Shown here: positions 34,547-47,861 of the stretch, in pieces
How positions within the stretch are numbered: position 1 is the first letter of the stretch
How the letters are laid out: the number at the start of each line of letters is the position of its first letter
NCBI GenBank assembly: GCA_024291935.2
Contig: CM044317.1
Span: 66,454,730 to 66,518,729, forward strand
Direction: 5' to 3'
DNA from: Okapia johnstoni
Taxonomy: Eukaryota; Chordata; Mammalia; Artiodactyla; Giraffidae
DNA: 64,000 nucleotides
Made by a program: the position numbers and the translations under genes
The notes under the pieces: generated by a model
What the model was told of the DNA's origin: nothing
What the model saw: the letters and a program-made list of their open reading frames with translations, nothing else
The model's database searches: none

Positions 34547-35585
34547 TATGGACTGATAAAGTTTGTCTAATGCCCCCTCTTTTTCTTTTACAAATTTAAC
34601 TCTTTCCCCCCTGCAGTATTTTTATGTTTGTTGGCATTGTAATCCCCCACCACCACCTCACTTGTTCTTAGTTTATTTCAGGAGTGATGGGAACAATTAA
34701 CCTATATATTGAAGGTGCCATTTCCACATTCAATGACCAACAAAGCCTCTAGGAAAGAGAACCCACTCACCAGACTACAATTAATTAGTGTTGTTTCAAC
34801 ACATTTTTAGGACAACACGACAAATCACCAGAGACAGGGTACGAAGAAATATATTTAGTTTGACTGAACAATCTTGACTCACCAGGCTATAAACATGGAA
34901 CAATTTTATTTTCCAATAAATTCTTCAAATTCTGGTCTGTTACCCATCGCTCACCTCTTTTCTACTGAATGGGAGTCATCTTTACTGACAGTTCAGTCTG
35001 ATTCTATACAATTTTTCTGTCACCTTTGGTTATTAAGTGTCATTCCTCTTAAGACTCGTTTCTCTTCCTTTTAAAACTAAGTATTACCAGGTTTGTTTAA
35101 CCTCAAATCGTTTAACCTTAACCTTTTGCATTGTGTTCCAGAAGGACAGAAGATTCATACATCTTCACCGTGCTATCTCTGCACCCCTTGTCTTACCTTT
35201 GTCAGCTGTTCTCAGTCCTTCTGTCTTGACAGAGTCCAGCACATCTGCTCAGTAATGGGAGACAACCACTAACCAGTCCTTGAAGTAAAATAGGAGGGTT
35301 GAGCAGTCCCAATTTTGTGAGAATGGTCTGTCTCCTCTGAAAATAAGAAGACTGTTTTTTAAGAAAAATACAAATAAATACAAAAACAAAGCCCTGTTTT
35401 TAGAAAAGGTTACCAAATCAGTTTAGTTTCTCTGTTCTAGGATTTCTCAGGAGTCACAAACCAACAAAAAGCCTATTAAGAAACTTTCTCAGAAGTCTCT
35501 ATTTTTGACATAATCACATAATATAGTTTCTGTAATTTCTGCAGGATTCTTATCCTCATTTGAAAGAAAAATATTTTACAACCCA
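34547..35585. other. Unique non-coding DNA
   Basis: No gene or repeat recognised. Confidence 0.4.
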
Positions 35586-35590
35586 ATGAT

Positions 35591-35826
35591 AATAATATAT
35601 TGCTGCTGCAGATGTTTAGTCGCTAATTTGTGTCTGACTCCTTTGCGAATCCGTGGACTGTAGCCTGCTAGACTCCTCTGTCCACAGGGTTTCCCAGACA
35701 AGAACACTAGAGTGGGTTGCCATTTTCTTCTCCAGGGGAACTTCCCAACACAGGGATAGAACCCATGTCTCCTGCTTGGCAGGCAAATTCTTTACCACTG
35801 AGCCACCTAGGAAGTGCAATAATATA
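35591..35826 (-). mobile_element. Bov-tA SINE, antisense, with 9-bp TSD
   Basis: Complete element (35600-35817) starting 'tgctgctgcagatgtttag' and ending with the head 'ctgagccacctaggaagtg'. The duplication aataatata lies at 35591-35599 and 35818-35826. Confidence 0.93.
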
Positions 35827-36925
35827 CTACAGGTAACTTTTAAGGCTATCTTATAGTCAGTACACATTTAATTCTAAGATTAAGAGCAGTAATTCTGAGG
35901 ATATTCAGACATCGAGGAGAAATTAAATACATTTTTATTAAAATTATAATTAAAATCAAGGTAACAAAAAATAATGAAAAAATTAAGTAAATGTTAAATT
36001 CAAAATAATATTTTCTAATTACCATGCTTCCTATGTTCCAATTCATTGAAGTGCCACTGTATTATATTCTGCAGGGAATTAGAAAACAATAGAAAGCACC
36101 ATCCCTAAATGCAAAAACTTCTAATGCAGTTCATGAGTATCTGCAGAGCATCCTTCTGAACAAATTAGATTCATTGATTCTACTCAAATTCACCAGGGTG
36201 AATTACTAAGAAGTCAACTAATGTTAGTCACCTTTTTTTTTTTCAGTTTCACCCAAGAAAATAACTAGCTTTGCATATCTTAATGAGCAAACTTGGTCTT
36301 ACTGTATCACTGACTAGGGGTATAATAGAGAGATAACAATTGTCAGAGATAAAATCTATGTTTCCTGATGACTGGGAAGCATTTAGAATGGAGGTTGATG
36401 CTTTGAGTGGGAGAAAATGAAGTTGAGGACAATAAAATATTTGAGTTTTTCCAAAAGTTGAGAAGTCTGACTTCATGCAAAGGGTTGGAGTCATCCAAAG
36501 ACTTATTCACCCACCTATTGATGTTGGTATGTTGATAATTAGAAAGCTCAAACAGCTGGAGTCTAGAAGAGTCCCTCTTTAGGTATCTTTCTCTTATGTA
36601 GAGTTTCAATATTGTCTCTTTAGAATGGTTGCTTCAGGGTAGCTGAATTGCTTACTTTCAAAAGCACAAGTTCTGAAAGGCAAGGAAAGAGACAGAGAGG
36701 TCAAGCAAGAGGTATATGCCTTTTACCATGTACCATGAATGCCATTCTCAACTCATGCTAATAATTAACAGCAAGTTTCTAAGGTCAGGCTACATTCCTA
36801 TATTCAGGAGAAGGGAAATTAGGTTCCACTTTTTAATAGGAGAATGCCAAATAATTTATAGAAATATTCTTAATCCTCTACAGCCTATAGAAAGAAGATG
36901 ATGATAATGATTGTACTTTAGGAAT
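35827..36925. other. Non-coding DNA, possibly an old DNA repeat in part
   Basis: No gene. About 36600-36760 has a pattern ('gtcaagcaagaggtatatgc') reminiscent of an old interspersed repeat that I cannot name. Confidence 0.35.
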
Positions 36926-36929
36926 ACCA

Positions 36930-37435
36930 CAATTTATGTCTATGTACATTCAAACCGCAGGCTTAGAATTTTATTTGGCATAAGGAAAACTACCTTCATT
37001 ATGTGTTTAATCATCTCTGTTGAGATAAAATATAAAATGGAGACCTGACTTGAAAATTCCTTGAACACACAAAATCATTTGAGAAACCTAATTTAGCTTA
37101 TCCTGCAACATAAGCAAAAGTTAATGTGTGTCATTTCTTGTAAATACCTCTGAAAATTATAAACAGCACCTCAATTGTTTTCCAAAAATGTCATAACCTT
37201 TTAGCCAACCTCCTGTCATTGGAAAAACCCTAATGCTACAACCAATCATTACAAAGATTAAAGAGGTTTCACGTTTCCACTACGTAAGCTGTCCTATAGC
37301 AACATGCCTCTGAGCTTCGTCCCACTGCTGATCTGAAGGCTCCCAGTTCATGAACCGTTCTTCTATGTCCATTAAACTCTTATCAAATACAATTGTATTG
37401 ATTTTTCAAGTTTATGGGATTTGACATCTTCATAT
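36930..37435 (+). other. LTR-like block
   Basis: The right part ('gcctctgagcttcgtcccac', 'gctcccagttcatgaaccg', 'gtccattaaactcttatc', 'gtattgatttttcaagttt') resembles the R/U5 end of old ERV1-type LTRs. No family assignment, no internal genes, no paired LTR. Confidence 0.3.
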
Positions 37436-39735
37436 GATCGTTTTTACTTTTGTTTTTATTTCCTTCTTTTCATAACACTGGTATCCTGGATCTGCCATCC
37501 AGATTTCTTATCTTTTCCACTATATTTGTCATCATACATTTTTTCCTCAGTACTTCAAGATATGTTTTGCACTTGATATTTCAGAGCTCAAAATTGTCTT
37601 TACCTTGAACTATTTCATTTAATTGTTTCTTAAGGAATTATGTTTTAGGTTCCTAAAAGTCCTGTTAATTCTACTTGGATCAGAAACACAGAAGTCATTC
37701 TAATATCTTTTCTTTATTTCACTGGATGTACATAGTTTGTTCTACCTAAATTTCCTCACTGTAACAGATGGATCCTTAATGTGAGGCCTTTTTCCTCTGT
37801 AGGTTCACAGACCAAAGACTTTGTTGGGTTCCATCTTAAATGGTGTTTAGCTCCCAGGTTTTGGAAGGTGTCGTGTTCTCTAATCCAAGGCGTTGTTAAT
37901 TTGGCATCGTTAGTTTAGATGCAGCAGACTACTGTTCTCCTGCTAAGGTATGTACAGCACGTCTCACTGTCCCTTTGTCGCCTCATACTCTCAGAATTTG
38001 AGTAATGAGAACATGCAGCCACTCTCCTCCTTCTTGTTCTCTTGGGAAAACAAGAGAGAGACAAGGCATGTTCCTGGGGGAAGTGTGGGGTGAGGCCAAC
38101 TCTACTCAAAAGGAGTCCGCAAATCTCTGTGGGTCAAACTTCCTAGGATTTAATTTTCTGTCTTGTCTCCCAGAACACCCTTAAAGCTAATCTTCAGGTA
38201 TACTTTTCATACTGTACTCAAGCCATTCTTTTTCTTTTCTTGTTTCAAGGTTTAACCTTAAAAGATTAGATAAAACAAAAATATTCATTTTACATTTAAA
38301 CCCACTGTGTATCCACAAGGAAAGAGTTCTTGGCACTACAAACCTTCTTACTATCCACCTTTCTCAATCCCAATGTCATGAATCTTAACTTCCAGCTGCA
38401 AACAAGTTACCTGTAAATTCCAGTTGCCAGTTAAAATGAAATTTCACATTTGCAACATGTAGCTTCCTTTAGACTGTCCACACTACTAGGTTCATTATCT
38501 TATTAACAGCCTGTTAGTATTGAACATTTCTTTCCATTGTTAACCTAACAGTTTAACTTTTCTTGCAATTTAATTATTTTGTTGACACAATGGCTTTCAA
38601 AGGGACCAGCCATTTTCTTTTCATGACTTAAAATCGTATCTTGAATATGGAAAAATAGAGCAAACCTAAAAAAATTCAAAGCAGTAATTTCCTCATAATT
38701 GCTTAAACATTATTTGTGTGTGAAAAATAAAAATCACTCTGTAAATTTCTTTTCATAACTTCAAATTATATCAGAAAAGATGCAAATAGTGGCTAATGAA
38801 GATGAAAAATTCAACACTAATTTCACAATACAAACAGCAAGCAAAAAAAGTAAACCTGAGAGAAAAATTAACGGAGAATTAGATGAGGTCCTATCAATTC
38901 CCTTTCCAAAAAGTTAAAATCATGTATGTTTCAATAATAACAATAATAACAAAAGAGTGAGAGGGAGGCCCAGCTATTGATGCATTTATTTCATGTCTCT
39001 TCTATCCATAAAGGGAAACCAGTCTAGAGGGAAATTATAATTAAAAGCTTTACTTTTATTAAAAGTCTCTAACAACTAAAATAAGAAAGCTGTTGCTATA
39101 GAATGCCAAATCATAGGGAAGGATTTTAATATCAAGCTGGCCCAAGGCAGAGTTATCCTTGCATGGGATTTCCTCCAAGATAAGAATGATAAATAATTGA
39201 CAATCATCACTTTTTTCATGCTTGGGAATAAATCTGTGGTTAATATAGTTTGTGAAGAAAAATGTCCATAAACTTAGTTCATTTTGTTTAAATTTTATTC
39301 TGAGATTTCATGTGCACTTCCCGATATAATGTTCCTTAATATTATTTTGCCTAGCTTATTTTCATAAAGGATTATTATGTACTTAAAAGGGCAATTCATG
39401 TGAAAGAGTGCTATTGGTTTCTGATAGTTAACCACACCTTTTGAATGAACCCTGGTGATCCAGATTATGTGAATAAAAGGACAGGTAAAGAGTCCCAAGT
39501 GCTGAATTTGAAACTCAAACAAAAACCAAACAAGAATCAATTATTTACACAGTAAGTGCTTATTTAGCAACTACTGTGAACTCAGTAGTGCTGAGCATTA
39601 GCAATTCAAAACATGCTTCCTTTCAGTGAACATCATCAATGTCTGCTCTGAAGGTTAAATTATAAGTAATATAAAATTCAAGTATAGATCTACAGCTTAA
39701 TTATTTTAAGCAGATTCTTATATTAAAAAGAGTGG
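37436..39735. other. Long unique non-coding stretch
   Basis: No gene or confident repeat in 2.3 kb. About 37780-38130 has slightly higher GC and several CpGs but no splice-flanked open frame. Confidence 0.4.
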
Positions 39736-39737
39736 GT

Positions 39738-40215
39738 GAGAATATTATCTTTTAATATTAAACTTTTATTTTTGGAATAACTTCAGAGTAATAGAAAAGC
39801 TGCAAAATAGTACCGAGTTCCTCTATCTCCTTCATCCAGCTTCTTTGAAATTAACCTATTATGTAATCAACCACAGTTCATTTGTCAAAATTAAAAAAAT
39901 TAACATTAATAGAAAACTAATTCTAATAACAAAATTACAGATTTTATCCATATTGTACCAGTTTTTCCATTCTTTCTCTTCTAGGATTTAATCCAGGATA
40001 TCATGACATTTAATCATCATGTCTCCTTAGTCTCCTCTGGTCTGTGACGGTTTCTCAGGCTTTCTTTCCTTTCACTACCTTACACTTTTGAAGATTACTA
40101 GTCAGACATTTTTTTTAGAAAGTTCATCAGTTTGACTTTGTGATACATTTCTCATGGTTACATACTTAGAGGTGAGGTACCTTTTTCATCTCATTATATG
40201 GTAGGGGAAGAAAAT
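39738..40215 (-). mobile_element. Old L1M 3' UTR, antisense
   Basis: Matches the antisense L1M order: 'cagagtaatagaaaagctgc', 'atagtaccgagttcctctat', 'aggatttaatccaggatatc', 'catgtctccttagtctcctc', 'tttgaagattactagtcaga'. Confidence 0.65.
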
Positions 40216-40237
40216 TTGCTTTCCCAAAATGTGTGTC

Positions 40238-41040
40238 TTTTTGTGTTGTTGTTCCAGTTTTGTTGAGATATAATTGTGATACTGCACTGCATAAGTTGAA
40301 GGTGTACACCATAAACTTGACTTACATACATCATGGGATGTTACCACAATATTTTAGTGAATATCCATCATCCCATATTAATACAAAATAAAAAAACATT
40401 TTCTTCAAGATGAGAATTCTTAGGAATTAGTCTCTTAACAACTTTCATATATAATATACAGTAATTATAACTATGGGCTTCCCAGGTAGTTCAATGGTAA
40501 AGAATCTGCCTGCCAATGCAGGAGACATGAGTTCAATCCCTGGATCGGGAAGATCCCCTGGGGAAGGAAATGGCAATCCACCCCAGTATTCTTACCAGGG
40601 AAATCCCATGGACAGAAGAGCCTAGTGGGCTACAGTCCATGGGGTCAAAAAAGAGTCAGATATGACTTGGTGACTAAACAACAGTGAGAATTATATTTAT
40701 CTGGTAACTGGAGGTTTCTATCTTTTGACTACTTTCATCCAATTTCCCCTTGCCCCAAACCCACCTTTGGTACTGCATATCTGATGTCTTTTTCTATTGG
40801 TTTACTTGTGTGTTTGTTTTTGAAGTGTAATTGACCTACAACACTATGTTAATTCCTACTATACAACATAGTAATTCAATATTTCTATATATTTCAAAAT
40901 GATCACCACAGTAAGTCCAGTTACCATTTATCACCATACAAAAATATTATATAATTATTGACTGTATTCCCCACACTGTGTATTTCATCCCCATGGCTCA
41001 TTCCTTTGTAATATTCAACCCCTTATAATTTTCACATAAA
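40238..41040 (-). mobile_element. L1 3' UTR sequence, antisense, interrupted by a SINE
   Basis: Antisense L1 3' UTR patterns: 'gttgagatataattgtgata', 'gaattagtctcttaacaac', then after the SINE 'taactggaggtttctatctt', and a second 3' UTR-like copy from about 40810 ('gatcaccacagtaagtccag'). Confidence 0.65.
40474..40684 (+). mobile_element. Bov-tA SINE, sense
   Basis: Full element from 'tgggcttcccaggtagttca' to 'gacttggtgactaaacaaca'. The host is L1 3' UTR. Flanking 'taattata' and 'gaattatat' may be a decayed duplication. Confidence 0.94.
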
Positions 41041-42715
41041 AATACAGCATCCTGAATTTTTTTGAGAAATTAGAAGATGCAGTGGTACTATGCTGTCAGC
41101 CTATCGGGCTACAGTCAGCAGGAGCTGGGTGCTTTATGCCTCCTTTTCTGCTTTCCAGGATGCATTATTTTCTAGAGCTTCCCTCACGCTAGGGCTCAGA
41201 GTCAGTGCCATTTGATAAACTCATGAGTTGTTTGCTTTATTAATTTTCCCATATGGCCCCTGTGGACATTTGAGCTTTTGATCTTTATCTGACATTCATC
41301 TTTGACTGTCTTTTAGATAACAAAGTTTGAGATGAGCTTGTGTGTGTCTCTGACTCATTTCCTTCATAAATTTGAAATTAGCAGTCATTCTGAGGATAGA
41401 GGACACCTTTTAGGTATTATCAGAGACTTGGCAGCCAACAGTCTGAGTTATGTTCATCTGTCCTCAGCATAATGACATACGGCACATTCAGCTTCTAAGT
41501 CCTACATTGGGTCTCTCAGCACTAACGCATCTTATTTATAAACCTGACCTTCCTATCTACACAGAAATTCCTATCAACACTTTAAAGTCACCTTTTGTAA
41601 AAACTTTTGACTATTGTCAAATGCTTTAATTATTTTAAGTGCTGTACCCTCGAAAATTTAATCTCTGCAATAATGTCTTTGGTAAGATAACCAAATTTTA
41701 ATAATTTTAATCTATTTTAAAGGCAGCACTTTGCTCCTAAGTTTAGAACTTGATAGAATAATCCACTGCTTAACGTCCTGTTCAGTTGTAAAACACCTGG
41801 ATTTTGCCAAGTGGGCCTTGCTCTTTAATACATGAAATCTTTCACCCTCCAGATTCTCCAAAATATATGCTCTAACTGTGAGAGACATGGAATATCATTT
41901 TTCTTTCACCTCAAACAGTAGGAGAATTATAGAGTCTAGCACAGGATTAACACCTCTGGTGGAGGTCATACCTGAAAATTAAAATACCATTTTTCATTGT
42001 GCTGCATTATACATTGCTACTGAAGCTGCAGAGAAGTTCTCATTACTTCTCTTCAAAAACACTGTAAATTTTGTTAATGCCAGCATCCTGCCAGGAATGT
42101 CAATGCACTATTTGATATTTTTATACTCTGAATTTTCCCTTTCCTACAATAAAGGGCAAATGGTCAAGTATTGACCTATATATTATTACCCCCATCTAAG
42201 ATGCTTCTCTTTAGGAAATGGCCTGTGTATATTTAAGAACTAATCTCTAAAATATTTCTGTCCTCACTATTTTTACAAAAGTCACTGATTAAGAAATGAG
42301 CTGTGACAGACATTGTAATTAGATTAAATCACTAATCAGTAGCAAACTGCTTTGTGTCCAACAACCCTGTCTCAGTTGACTGTTTGTGTCCAAGGACATT
42401 GTCTGAGTTGATAATTTTAACTTCAGTCTAAAACGTCTACCTGCTAATTCTAAAAATATCAAAGACCCTATATAAGTACACTCAATATTCTATCTAAATT
42501 AAACAATTTAAGTCTTTGACTTTAGTCTCAGTTTCATTCAAGGCCCCAAGAAAATAGAAGGGGACCCTCTCATATTCAATACAGGGTGGTAATTCCAGAT
42601 TTGCAAAGGACAGTTCCAAAACAAATATTTTTGCAATTATTTTTCCTCATCCACATTAAGGGTCTAAAGATTTGGGGTAAAGAATGACATACACTTTGAG
42701 TTCCACCATGGAGAA
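41041..42715. other. Unique non-coding DNA
   Basis: No gene found. About 42280-42430 is repeat-free, has a homeodomain-like 'gtaattagattaaat', and might be conserved. The rest shows no recognised repeat. Confidence 0.4.
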
Positions 42716-42717
42716 AA

Positions 42718-42926
42718 GATGGATTCTCTGGTGGCTCAGTGGTAAAGAATCCACCTGCCAATCCAGGAGACACAGGTTTGATCCCTGGGTCAGGAAGAGC
42801 CCCTGGAGAAGGAAATGGCAACCCACTCCAGTATTCTTGCTGGAGAATCCCACGGACAGAGGAACCTGGAGGGCTACAGTCCATGGGGTCTCAAGAGTCG
42901 GACAAGACTTAGTGACTAAACTACCA
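42718..42926 (+). mobile_element. Bov-tA SINE, sense
   Basis: Full element from 'tggattctctggtggctca' to 'gacttagtgactaaactacc'. No clear target-site duplication. Confidence 0.93.
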
Positions 42927-42929
42927 CCA

Positions 42930-43560
42930 ATTAGAACACATTCCAAGCCCAGTGGCACCAAGGTCAGGCCATTTAGCCCTAGAAAATTCATAAATGTTTC
43001 ACCCCTTATGTCTACTTCTCCTTCTGCCATTGTTCTTTCTCCATGTATGTTTAAGCCAAGGAAGCCAGAAGCAGCCTTTTGAATGGGAAGTAGAGATGGG
43101 TATATAGAGGAGAAACTATCCAATCTTTTCCACTTCAGGGGGTAATCTTCGGAAGTCCCAAGTTAGAGAAGGAGAAAAGCCACAAAACTTTTAAAAAGCT
43201 ACAGCCATTTGACCATTATTCCATACTTGACATAGTAATTACTGAATTAAAACTTACTTTTTAAATAAAGACCATAAAATCTTTTTGATTACCTAAAAAT
43301 ACCCAGAAATACCATGAGACTTATGCTAAGTTTCATCTAAGTTGCTGAAAAACTAAGCAACTCTTCAAGGTGAGTCTGAACCACCAGGACACTGACTTAG
43401 AGTGATTTCTGATTACTGTTACCACTTCTGCTTCTTCCTAAGGACAATGACAACTGTCATCTGAAACACCCCCTTGTGTGGCAAAGTCACTCCTAAGTGT
43501 CTGTCAAGGTTGGGATCAGCAGTGTGTGGCATGACCTGCGTTGTGACAATGGCCCTACAG
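42930..43560. other. Unique non-coding DNA
   Basis: No gene or repeat recognised. Confidence 0.4.
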
Positions 43561-43562
43561 GA

Positions 43563-43722
43563 AGGGTTGCCAGATTTAGCAAATAAAATAGAGGACTTCA
43601 GGTTAAATGTGAATTACAAACACATTCCAAGTGTATCCCAAAACACTAACAAAAAAATCATATGTTTATCTGGAAATCAAATTTAAGTGGTGTCTCGTAG
43701 TTTTATCTGATAACCATAACAG
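43563..43722. repeat. Ancient palindromic interspersed repeat
   Basis: The left end (ggttgccagatttagcaaat...) and the right end (...gttttatctgataacc) are imperfect reverse complements about 45 bp long. This fits a very old palindromic DNA-transposon-type repeat common in mammals. Family not named. Confidence 0.45.
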
Positions 43723-43724
43723 GG

Positions 43725-45245
43725 CCTCTTGTAGTAACTAGAAAAAAGCAAGGAACAGACTCCTGAATGGCTCTCCTATGAAAGGTTGTGAGTGGCTGGG
43801 GTTAGAAGAGGTGTTCAGGAAAGCAGCAGAGATTGGGAAGGGGAAAAAAATGGAAATGGGGGAAATCATGAGAAATGGTTAAGGCAGATAGGACTAAGAT
43901 GTCTAAAGTAAATGTAACACCATTTAAAACATAACATTTCTTTAAAATAAAGAGGAGTAGTAAATGCTGGTGAGGGCCGGGATGATAAGACAATATTGTC
44001 CTATACTTTCTATAAATTTTCATTCTATTTATAGAAATAATGGAAACAAAGGTTTTCATAGAACTGTGATAGATTGTCTCTCAATGTCATGCTTACTCTT
44101 CCTTGTTTTTTTGAACTGTGAATTTTGTGTGACTAAAGTTCAGCTTAGGATTCACTATAAGCTCTGTTTTATTTATTTATTTGCATTCTTAAATATACAT
44201 ACCTTCTCTCAAGATTTTTCTTAGCTCAATTAGTTAAATTTTTGGTCCTGTGTGCGTATCTTTTAACTTCTACTTATTGAACCTTATAAAATCACAGGTA
44301 CATTGCCATTTTGTAAATTACATTTCCATTAAGTAAATAAAGCCAGCAGGAAACAAACTTGCAGTCGGATTTAAAATTTAATACTTAAATTGTGTGTTAC
44401 TTTGATTTACACTCAAGAACATATTTCTTTATCCATGCACCTGTAAATCAACATTATGGAGACAGCTATCCACGTATAAGAACAACTGAATATGTATAAG
44501 CCAAATTGTGTTTGTAAATATGTAGACTGAGGTAGTAAACACCCTTAACACCAGTTAGAAATCTGTTGCTGGTTATACACAGGGCAGAAAGTAAGCATCA
44601 TATTTTTTGTAAATAGCTTAAGAATCTTGGAAATATCAGCAGTCCAAGCAAAGTTTCCATTCCATACTGATAGATTGGATAGAATCTTTGATTACCGATA
44701 CAGAGACGTGCACGCAGGTTATAAATATATAGTCATATTTACAATGTGTTGCAAACTTGCAAAAATAATTATTGACACTTAAAAGACTCTGAAAATTTTC
44801 TTCCATAATTGAACTTTTATAATATCATCCAAGAATACTGTCCTTTTCATTCTGTCTTATTTAAAATAATAATGAATGGGGTTATCAGATTAAATATATA
44901 TTTTAGTATTCAGTGATAAATAATAGCTTAATATATTTTTTGTTCCAGGATAACATTATCTTGGAACAACTGATTCAGGCTTCAAAAGATATTTTATGGC
45001 TTGAGGGCTAAAGACCATCAAGCTCATGCCTGCCCCTCTTGACTCATGCTCAGGTTTGTCTCCACCAGCCAGAATCACTGGGCCCCTTATTTCAATTCAA
45101 TGTCTTTTTCACAAAGGACTTTAACACCTCTAAGTCAACGGAGTCACTCATCACCTCACAATGCTAAACTGCTCATTTTTTCCAAAGAAACATCAAGAAA
45201 GTTCCTTTCTTTACTTATAAACAATTTCATTAAAAACTAATGATC
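43725..45245. other. Unique non-coding DNA
   Basis: No gene or confident repeat. Confidence 0.4.
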
Positions 45246-45249
45246 ATCT

Positions 45250-45498
45250 ACAGTGAAGAATGGGCTTCCCTGGTGGCTCAGACAGTAAAAGTGTCTGCCT
45301 ACAATGCGGGACACCAGGCTTCGATCCTTGGGTCGGGAAGATCCCCTGGAGAAGAAAATGGTCACCCACTCCAGTACTCCTGCCTGGAAAATGCCATGGA
45401 CAGAGGAGCCTGGTAGGCTACAGTCCATGGGGTTGCAAAGAGTCAGACATGACTGAGTGGATTCATTTTCTTTTCTTTCTTTCTTTACAGTGAAGAAT
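45250..45498 (+). mobile_element. Bov-tA SINE, sense, first of a cluster, 12-bp TSD
   Basis: Unit 45262-45486 from 'gggcttccctggtggctcag' to a TTTC-rich tail (about 45465-45486). The duplication acagtgaagaat lies at 45250-45261 and 45487-45498. Confidence 0.95.
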
Positions 45499-45821
45499 GG
45501 GCTTCCCTGATAGCTCAGTTGGTGAAAAATCTGCCTGCAATGCTGGAGATCCTGGTCTGATTTTCAGGTCAGGAAGATCTGCTGGAGAAAGGATAGGCCA
45601 CTCACTCCAGTGTTCTTGGGCTTCCCTTGTGGCTCAGCTGGTAAAGAATCCTCCTGCAATGTGGGAGACCTGGATTTGATCCCTGGGTTGGGAAGATCCG
45701 CTGGAGAAGGGAAAGGCTACCCACTCCAGCATCCTGGCCTGGAGAATTCTGTGGACTGTATAGTCCATGGGGTAGCAAAGAGTTGGACATAACTAGTGAC
45801 TTTCACTTCACAGTGAAAAAT
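45499..45821 (+). mobile_element. Dimeric Bov-tA SINE, sense
   Basis: A truncated first unit (45499-45617, ending 'actccagtgttctt') is joined to a full second unit (45618-45809, starting gggcttcccttgtggctcag). The copy of acagtgaa at 45487-45494 and another at 45810-45817 bracket the dimer, so both insertions used the same target word. Confidence 0.92.
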
Positions 45822-46260
45822 ATCACAGTGAAATAATGAACATCGTCTTGTCAAAGTCACATAGCACTTTGTGCATTTGAGGAAGGAGAGTAGTATGGAG
45901 GGGCAAAGCACAAGGGAGCAAGAAGAGAGGGGCAAAGAAGACTGTTAACTGTTTTTAATGTATTTTTTGATTGCTTTACTTCATAACAATAAGGATATTT
46001 TAATTTTAATAAAACAATTAAGAAAATAATGTGGAAATAAAGACAGGGTAAAATAAAAAGAGCAGGGAATTTTCTCAGTCTGTGAGTCTTCTTAAGAGAA
46101 AATTTTAAAAGATTTGCAGAAACAGTGAAATACAAGATTTTCTCAATCAACTTACGGAAAGGATTTGCTAGAGTAGCAAGGTTGAGATATTTGGACACCA
46201 CTTCCTTGCATTAACTATATTTCCAAATCTCAAAAATAATATATAATATTCAAAATCTTT
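45822..46260. other. Unique non-coding DNA
   Basis: No feature recognised. Confidence 0.4.
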
Positions 46261-47861
46261 AGAGAGTAGCCCTGATGGAGGTGTAAGAAGTTCCTGGGTT
46301 TAACCTTCTCCTCTAGGCACATCAAAATTACAACTACTTACAGAGCAACAGTTGATGAGAATGACCTGAAGTCTAGCAGAAAAGATATTCCACAACTAAA
46401 GATTAAAAAAAGGAGCCAAAATGAGATGAGCAAGAGGGACATAAATGGGGTATAGACAAGACATATAGCCCCAGAGGGACAACACATAAATGGGAGAATA
46501 ATTATTGAGGTTCTCCATAAGGAGCAAGGGATCCAAGCTCTACATTGGGTTCCCCAACTCTGGGATCTTGCACAAAGATGAGCTCCCAGAACATGTGACT
46601 TTGAAGGAGAAGCAGGGCTTACTTTTGGGAGACCCACAGGGCTATAGGAAATAAAGACTAAATCCTAAAAGATTGCACATAAAATGTCACCCACTCCAAG
46701 ACCCAAGGCAGAAGCAGTAATGTGAAAGAAGCCTGGGTCAAACCCACAAAAAATACTTTTAAAATTTATAGAAACACAAAAGACCCTGAATAGCCCAAAG
46801 GATCCTGAGAAAGAACAAAGTTATAAATATCACAGTACTTGATCAAACTATACTACAAACCTACAGAAATCAAAACAGTATACTACTGAAACAAAAACAG
46901 ATGTATTGGCCGATGAAACAGAATAAAGAGCCTAGAAATAAACCCAAACACTTGTGGTCAATTAATCTATTACAAAGGAGGCAAGAATATACAATGGAGA
47001 AAAGACAGCCTCTTTAGTAAATGGTGTTGGGAAAACTGGACAGCTACATGTAAAAGAATCAAACTAGGCTACATTCTCAAACCACATACAAATAAACTCA
47101 AAATGGATTAAACACTTAAATGTAATATCTGAAATGATAAAACTGCTACAAGAAAACATAGGCAGTACACTCTGATATTAGTCATAGCATTACTTTTTGG
47201 ATAAGAATCCCCAAGCACAGGAAATAAAAGCAAAAATAAACAAATAGGACTACATAAAACTAAAAAGTTCACACAGGAAAAAAAGCTACAAACAAAACGA
47301 AACGATCATCTACTAAATGGAAGAAGATATATGCAAATGATATATCAGATAAAGGATTAATATTCAAAATATACATGTAAGTCATATATATCGAAAAGAA
47401 ATTATACAACTCAACGTCAAATAAACAAACAACCCAAATAAAGAAGAAGCAGAGAACCTGAGTAGACTTTTTTCCAGAGAAGACATACAGATGGTCAACA
47501 GGCACATGAAAAAATGCTCAACATCACTAATCATCAGGGAAAAGTAAGCCATAACCACAATGAGATATCACTTCCCATTTGTTCAGCAGAGGCATAACTA
47601 AAAAGATAACAAACAAAAAATGTTGGTGAGAATGTGAAAAAATGGGAATCTGTGTGAGCTATTGGGCAAATGTAAACTGGTGTAGCCATTGTGGAAAAAA
47701 AGTATGGAGATTCCTCAAAAAATTAAACATAGAACTACCATAGGATCTGGAAATTCTGCTTCTGGGTATTTACCCAAAGAAAACCAAAACACTAATTGGA
47801 AAAAATATATATATAGATACCTCTGTGTTCATTGGAGGATTAGTCACAATAGCCAAGGTAT

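Noticed and set aside
37780..38130. CpG-containing stretch as a CpG island or first exon
   Set aside because: Only scattered CpGs and no promoter-like density; the minus-strand frame there is short and arginine/cysteine-rich, as expected from random sequence.
42656..43123. 155-residue minus-strand frame and the overlapping 132-residue plus-strand frame
   Set aside because: Both run through the Bov-tA SINE at 42718-42926 and carry recurrent SINE-derived peptides seen at many other SINE loci in the window.
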